A DNA stretch of 64,000 bases, taken from positions 258,001 to 322,000 of the forward strand of contig JAVTVX010000005.1 of assembly GCA_033439265.1 (NCBI GenBank), written 5' to 3'. Below the pieces are notes generated by a model. That model ran no database searches, was not told the origin of the DNA, and saw only the letters and a list, made by a program, of their open reading frames with translations. The DNA is from Dillenia suffruticosa (lineage: Eukaryota > Streptophyta > Magnoliopsida > Dilleniales > Dilleniaceae). Numbering within the stretch: the first letter of the stretch is position 1; every line of letters begins with the position of its first letter. A program made the translations under genes and the position numbers. Positions 60,240 through 64,000 of the stretch are shown one piece after another.

Positions 60240-61890
60240 CTACATGAGATTCGCTGCCGCTGCTCCTGCAATTATAAGCACGTGCTACATGTTCTTTTCA
60301 AAGAGAGTAGTGTAGATCTAATAGAGCTTCAGTTTTGGGGTTGAATGCCCTCTCTATTGTCATCATGTTTATGTTGAATATGCATGATGAGACTTTGATA
60401 ATAATGACTTTGTGATATGTAAGAGCTCATTCTTGAAATATAGATTTCGTGACCGCATGGCATATCGTTACAATTGATCAGATTGTATGTGGTCTATTTT
60501 CTACCGCTGAAGGAGCCTTTTTCTTTTAACTATTTTTTTTTTCACTAAATTTGTGGTGTTTTTGAGGTCGGTATTGTAGGCCAGAAATTAGAGGGGGTGG
60601 GTTTTGGAATGTCTCGCAAGTCCGAATCCTATTGTACATGATCAAGGGTCGTTTTTGCCGGTAATTGTCTGTTTGTGGATTTGCATTGTTAGTGTTGAGT
60701 CTGCAATTGTACTTGTACGAATTATCCGGCTTTTTTTAGATGTGTTTGGTTGATAAAAATTGATGCAAATGGTGTGGTGACATTTTGGGAAAATCAGTGT
60801 CAGAGTCAGCCGTAACGAGAGGGTTGACGTCTCATCACTATCTATCAATTTATACCAATTGAATAATTGCACCCGACAAATTAGAAAAAGAACAGGAATT
60901 CAGGTAAAATAGGAAAGAGAATAACGATTTGTGTGAGTCCAGTGGTTAATCATTAGATTCAAAATTTAAAATTCAAAAATTTAAAATAAAAAAATAAAAA
61001 GTCAATGTAAAAAATAAGTTTTATATTACTTAAATCAGATTAATCAAGTAATATGAGTACGAGGGAGAGTGTGTTTGTGGAAATATGCCATCTCTTGATG
61101 TGTCGGTTCAGTGAATTGAACCTCGAACTAAGCCTAAACTCGAACATCCACAAAGGGAACCTAGAAAGAAGCCCAAGGGCTAATATCTCTGTGGACGAAA
61201 CGGACAAGGATAACCCACAGTAAAACAAGTTAGCATTGTGCATGTGAGACTTGATAGACATCTGTTTTGCGGATTTTGAAATTCACCTGCGAAGTGTTTG
61301 CATTTAAGTCTTGTCCTCGCAAGTATTGATTTTTAGTAGAAGTAAGATAAGGGTATGAAGGCATGTCCACGAAGGGGGCCATTGACGATGACTCACTGCA
61401 TATGACCATAACCTATTTTGTTGGTCTTGATGAACGATAATATTTTGTAAGGAGTACTTTTTCTACCGAGTATAATTTTCAAACAAAATCTAGTTGGATC
61501 ATTTATGTAATTCAGTAAAATTCAAACTGTAGACTTTGATGGAAAATACGGTTTTTAAATAAAATTCAAAATTTAATAAATGGTTATATTAATTAATTTT
61601 GAATTCATGAATAGGTTTTGATAAGGGGTTTGCTTTTTTTTTTCTTTCGGTTATATAAAAATTTGAATCTGCGATCATGGAAGAGATTTATACCACTAAA
61701 TTGTCTTCTTAGAGACATAAAGAGTTTGCTCCTACACAAGGTCTATAAGATATTGTTCAAATCTAACTATTTTATGCCTATATAAAAAGAAATATGTAAA
61801 CCCTTCAATCGATGTGGGCATATGACTTAAAGAAACAAAGATATATAGTTCTTGCTTGTTGCTCTATTCATAATTTTATTAGAATGTACT
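60240..61890. other. 3' flank of GAPCp and spacer
   Basis: GAPCp 3' UTR in the first 200-250 bp, with AATAAT-like signals near 60398. After that, no gene or repeat was recognised. Confidence 0.5.
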
Positions 61891-61896
61891 AACAGG

Positions 61897-64000
61897 TAGA
61901 GTTGGGCATGGCCGTCTCGGCCAAAAGACCGCATGAGAAAAATTGGGTTGATATCGGATCAGCCCAGCTACAGTAGCCAGGCCGATCCAGTTCCATTGGT
62001 TTTGAATTGGGGACTAGCACGGCCGAAGCTCGGAACCGGCTCGGGCTCGGAACTGGCTCACCAATTCCAATGGCTATAGAACTGGCCGGGTCGGGCTGGT
62101 TCCAATAGTCATATCCTTTTTTTTTTGAATTTTTTCTAAAATACTCTCTCAACAGTTATAAAACGATTAGTTTAAAAAGTATTTTATTCTATAAGGTAAA
62201 AAATAATAACTACAAATAGACACAACTTATTTTCTAATTTCACAAAACAATTTCTCATACTCTCTTAACTTATAACATTCTCTACGCTCTCTCTCACAAT
62301 CGCATTCTATTTCTCTATAATTTACGACATCATCATTTTTTTCTTCCACTTACAATTTACATCTTACCATTTTTTTCATCAATAATATACAACCTTACCA
62401 TTTCTTCTTTATAATATCACGATTATCTTCTCAACATCTCCCGATATTTGACAAAATTTGAAAGTTGAAAACTCAAATTAATCAAAATTTGGAGATAAAT
62501 AATCTTTAGTTACGTCAAATCGGTAACATTTATTTTTTTGTATTTTTTTAAAAAAATAACTTAAGCACACTCATCACAATGTTGCACCAATCTTCTCTCC
62601 CCCATTCATATTTTTTTTAAGAGGATATTGCCGAACAAATTAATATTAATGTATGAGTAGAAGAAATTGAATTTAATCAAACACAATCTAATACCTGTGT
62701 ACTATAAAAGATTATTTTAATGTATGAGATTTTTTTGTTAAAGATTATGAGAAGTAAAGGGTCACTTGTAAAATTTATCAATAAAAATATAAAATTTTGA
62801 AAGGTTAATCAGTCGATACTCTTAAAAGATATATTGTAAGAGATCACCCATATAGGTTATCACAAACTAGACAAACACAAATAGCCACCGGGGGAAAATG
62901 TCACAGGTACATTTAGGTATAATGTAGAGACAAAAAAATAGGTCAAATTGAATGGATAGCTCGTAAGAAATCATCACTTAGTATTGTTGAATATGAAGTC
63001 TTTTAAGAAATATGTTAAAAAATATGTATAACTAGGTTATAAAAAAAATTCTAGAAAATCGGGTAAGAAGAGATCACTAAATCGTTTTCAAGAGTTAAAA
63101 GATGGTTTGATTGCAAGATTAAAGAAGTAGATTTTCAATAATTTCGGATATTTGAAAATCTAAAAGGGGTGAATATTTTATAGTTATAATATGCGATTGA
63201 TAAGTAAATCATAGGTTTTAGGAAAAAGAATTTTAAATTTTCAAAGATAGGATCACTCACATTCGGGACAAAATATTGTTAGGGTAATAATTAATATTTA
63301 TCGTGAATTTGGAATAATTGATAGAATTTTTTATTATTTTTTAAGTAATGTTTCGGTCAATATTCGTGTGGTTAATTTCTTAAAAAATATTTTTAAAACA
63401 GTATTAAATTGAACATTTTTCCATAGGTGTGTATGTCATATATTAAATTTATATATAAAAGATGAATTAAATGCTGCAAAAATAATTTTACAATCTATTC
63501 GTGATCTAATTTATCAAATTAGAAATTTTTTGGTTAAAACACAAAAATTAAGATATTTATGTTAATTAAATAATAATAAATATAAAAAATTTAAATTAGA
63601 AATTGACACTAGATGGAATTTCACGTACGAAATGTTACAAATTGTTTTTCCATTTAAAAATATTTTAATCGAATTTGTTAATTCTAATTACGATTATGAT
63701 TTTATTGATCAAACTACTTTTGATTTTGCAAAAACACTATTGATTTATTGTAAATTTTTTATATTTGTATAAATTTATTTTTCGGTATATATTACCCAAC
63801 AACTCAGTTAATTTTGTCTAGTTTATGTAAATTTGTTATGTATTTAATTAATTTAAAAATATAAAAAAATTTAATGAAATAGTTAAACTAATGAAAATTA
63901 AAATTTTAAAATATTATAAAAAAATTCCTATTTTGTATTTAATAGCTAGTACTCTGCATTCTAGGGTAAAAATTGAAGGGTTAGAAAATATTAATTAATA
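61897..64000 (+). mobile_element. Degraded hAT transposon, runs off the window
   Basis: The left end near 61897 reads TAGAGTTGGGCATGGCCG, a hAT-like terminal sequence followed by GGCC-rich subterminal motifs. From about 62.7 kb the plus strand gives broken hAT transposase: IYREFGINDRIFYY and NIRVVNFLKN (near 63.3 kb), then RCVCHILNLYIKDELNAAK (near 63.43 kb) and EIDTRWNFTYEMLQIV (near 63.6 kb), then FDFAKTLLIYCKFF. Many frame breaks, so it is inactive; the dimerisation domain and right terminus would lie past the window end. Confidence 0.75.

Overview
The window is nuclear DNA of a flowering plant, almost certainly a eudicot. It is AT-rich, its genes are split by many GT-AG introns, and its intergenic and intronic space is full of plant-type mobile elements (Copia, L1 and RTE LINEs, tRNA-derived SINEs, hAT and MULE-like MITEs). 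I found no bacterial or organellar gene organisation and no CRISPR array. Three host genes look intact, and a fourth is a dead copy.

Layout: (1) 1-3.9 kb is intergenic with one complete SINE. (2) 3.9-5.4 kb is a GRAS-family transcription factor pseudogene (+). (3) 6.07-22.8 kb is an 8-exon minus-strand gene for a PB1-domain Raf-like MAPKKK (B4 type). Its PB1-bearing N-terminal exons are separated from the kinase exons by an 11.2 kb intron. That intron holds a solo LTR, a very young near-complete Copia element, an L1 LINE relic split by an hAT MITE, and a decayed second Copia fragment. (4) 22.9-32.3 kb is intergenic: two RTE-type LINE insertions with target-site duplications, a possible 5' leader exon of the kinase gene near 29 kb, and a perfect 365 bp tandem duplication. 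(5) 32.4-49.2 kb is a 12-exon minus-strand gene for a two-repeat SLT/lysozyme-like protein whose C-terminus reads as a CaaX box. Its introns carry a SINE, a palindrome-rich MULE-like MITE, an L1 relic and a small foldback element. (6) 49.3-54.3 kb is intergenic, with a 31-nt U2 snRNA-derived retroposed fragment flanked by a 14-bp duplication. (7) 54.5-60.2 kb is a 14-exon plus-strand gene for plastidic glycolytic GAPDH (GAPCp). (8) 61.9-64.0 kb is the 5' part of a degraded hAT transposon that runs off the window.

The three intact genes are functionally unrelated (stress signalling kinase, lysozyme-like protein, plastid glycolysis), as is usual for a plant chromosome segment; I see no gene cluster or novel multigene system. 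The strongest points for follow-up are the predicted prenylated tandem SLT protein with one inactive domain, the U2 snRNA retroposon, the MULE-like MITE built from repeated palindromes, and the kinase gene split by nested transposons, with a uORF whose stop overlaps its start codon.

Exon boundaries were placed by hand from GT-AG sites, reading frame continuity and family knowledge; no alignment or transcript data were available.
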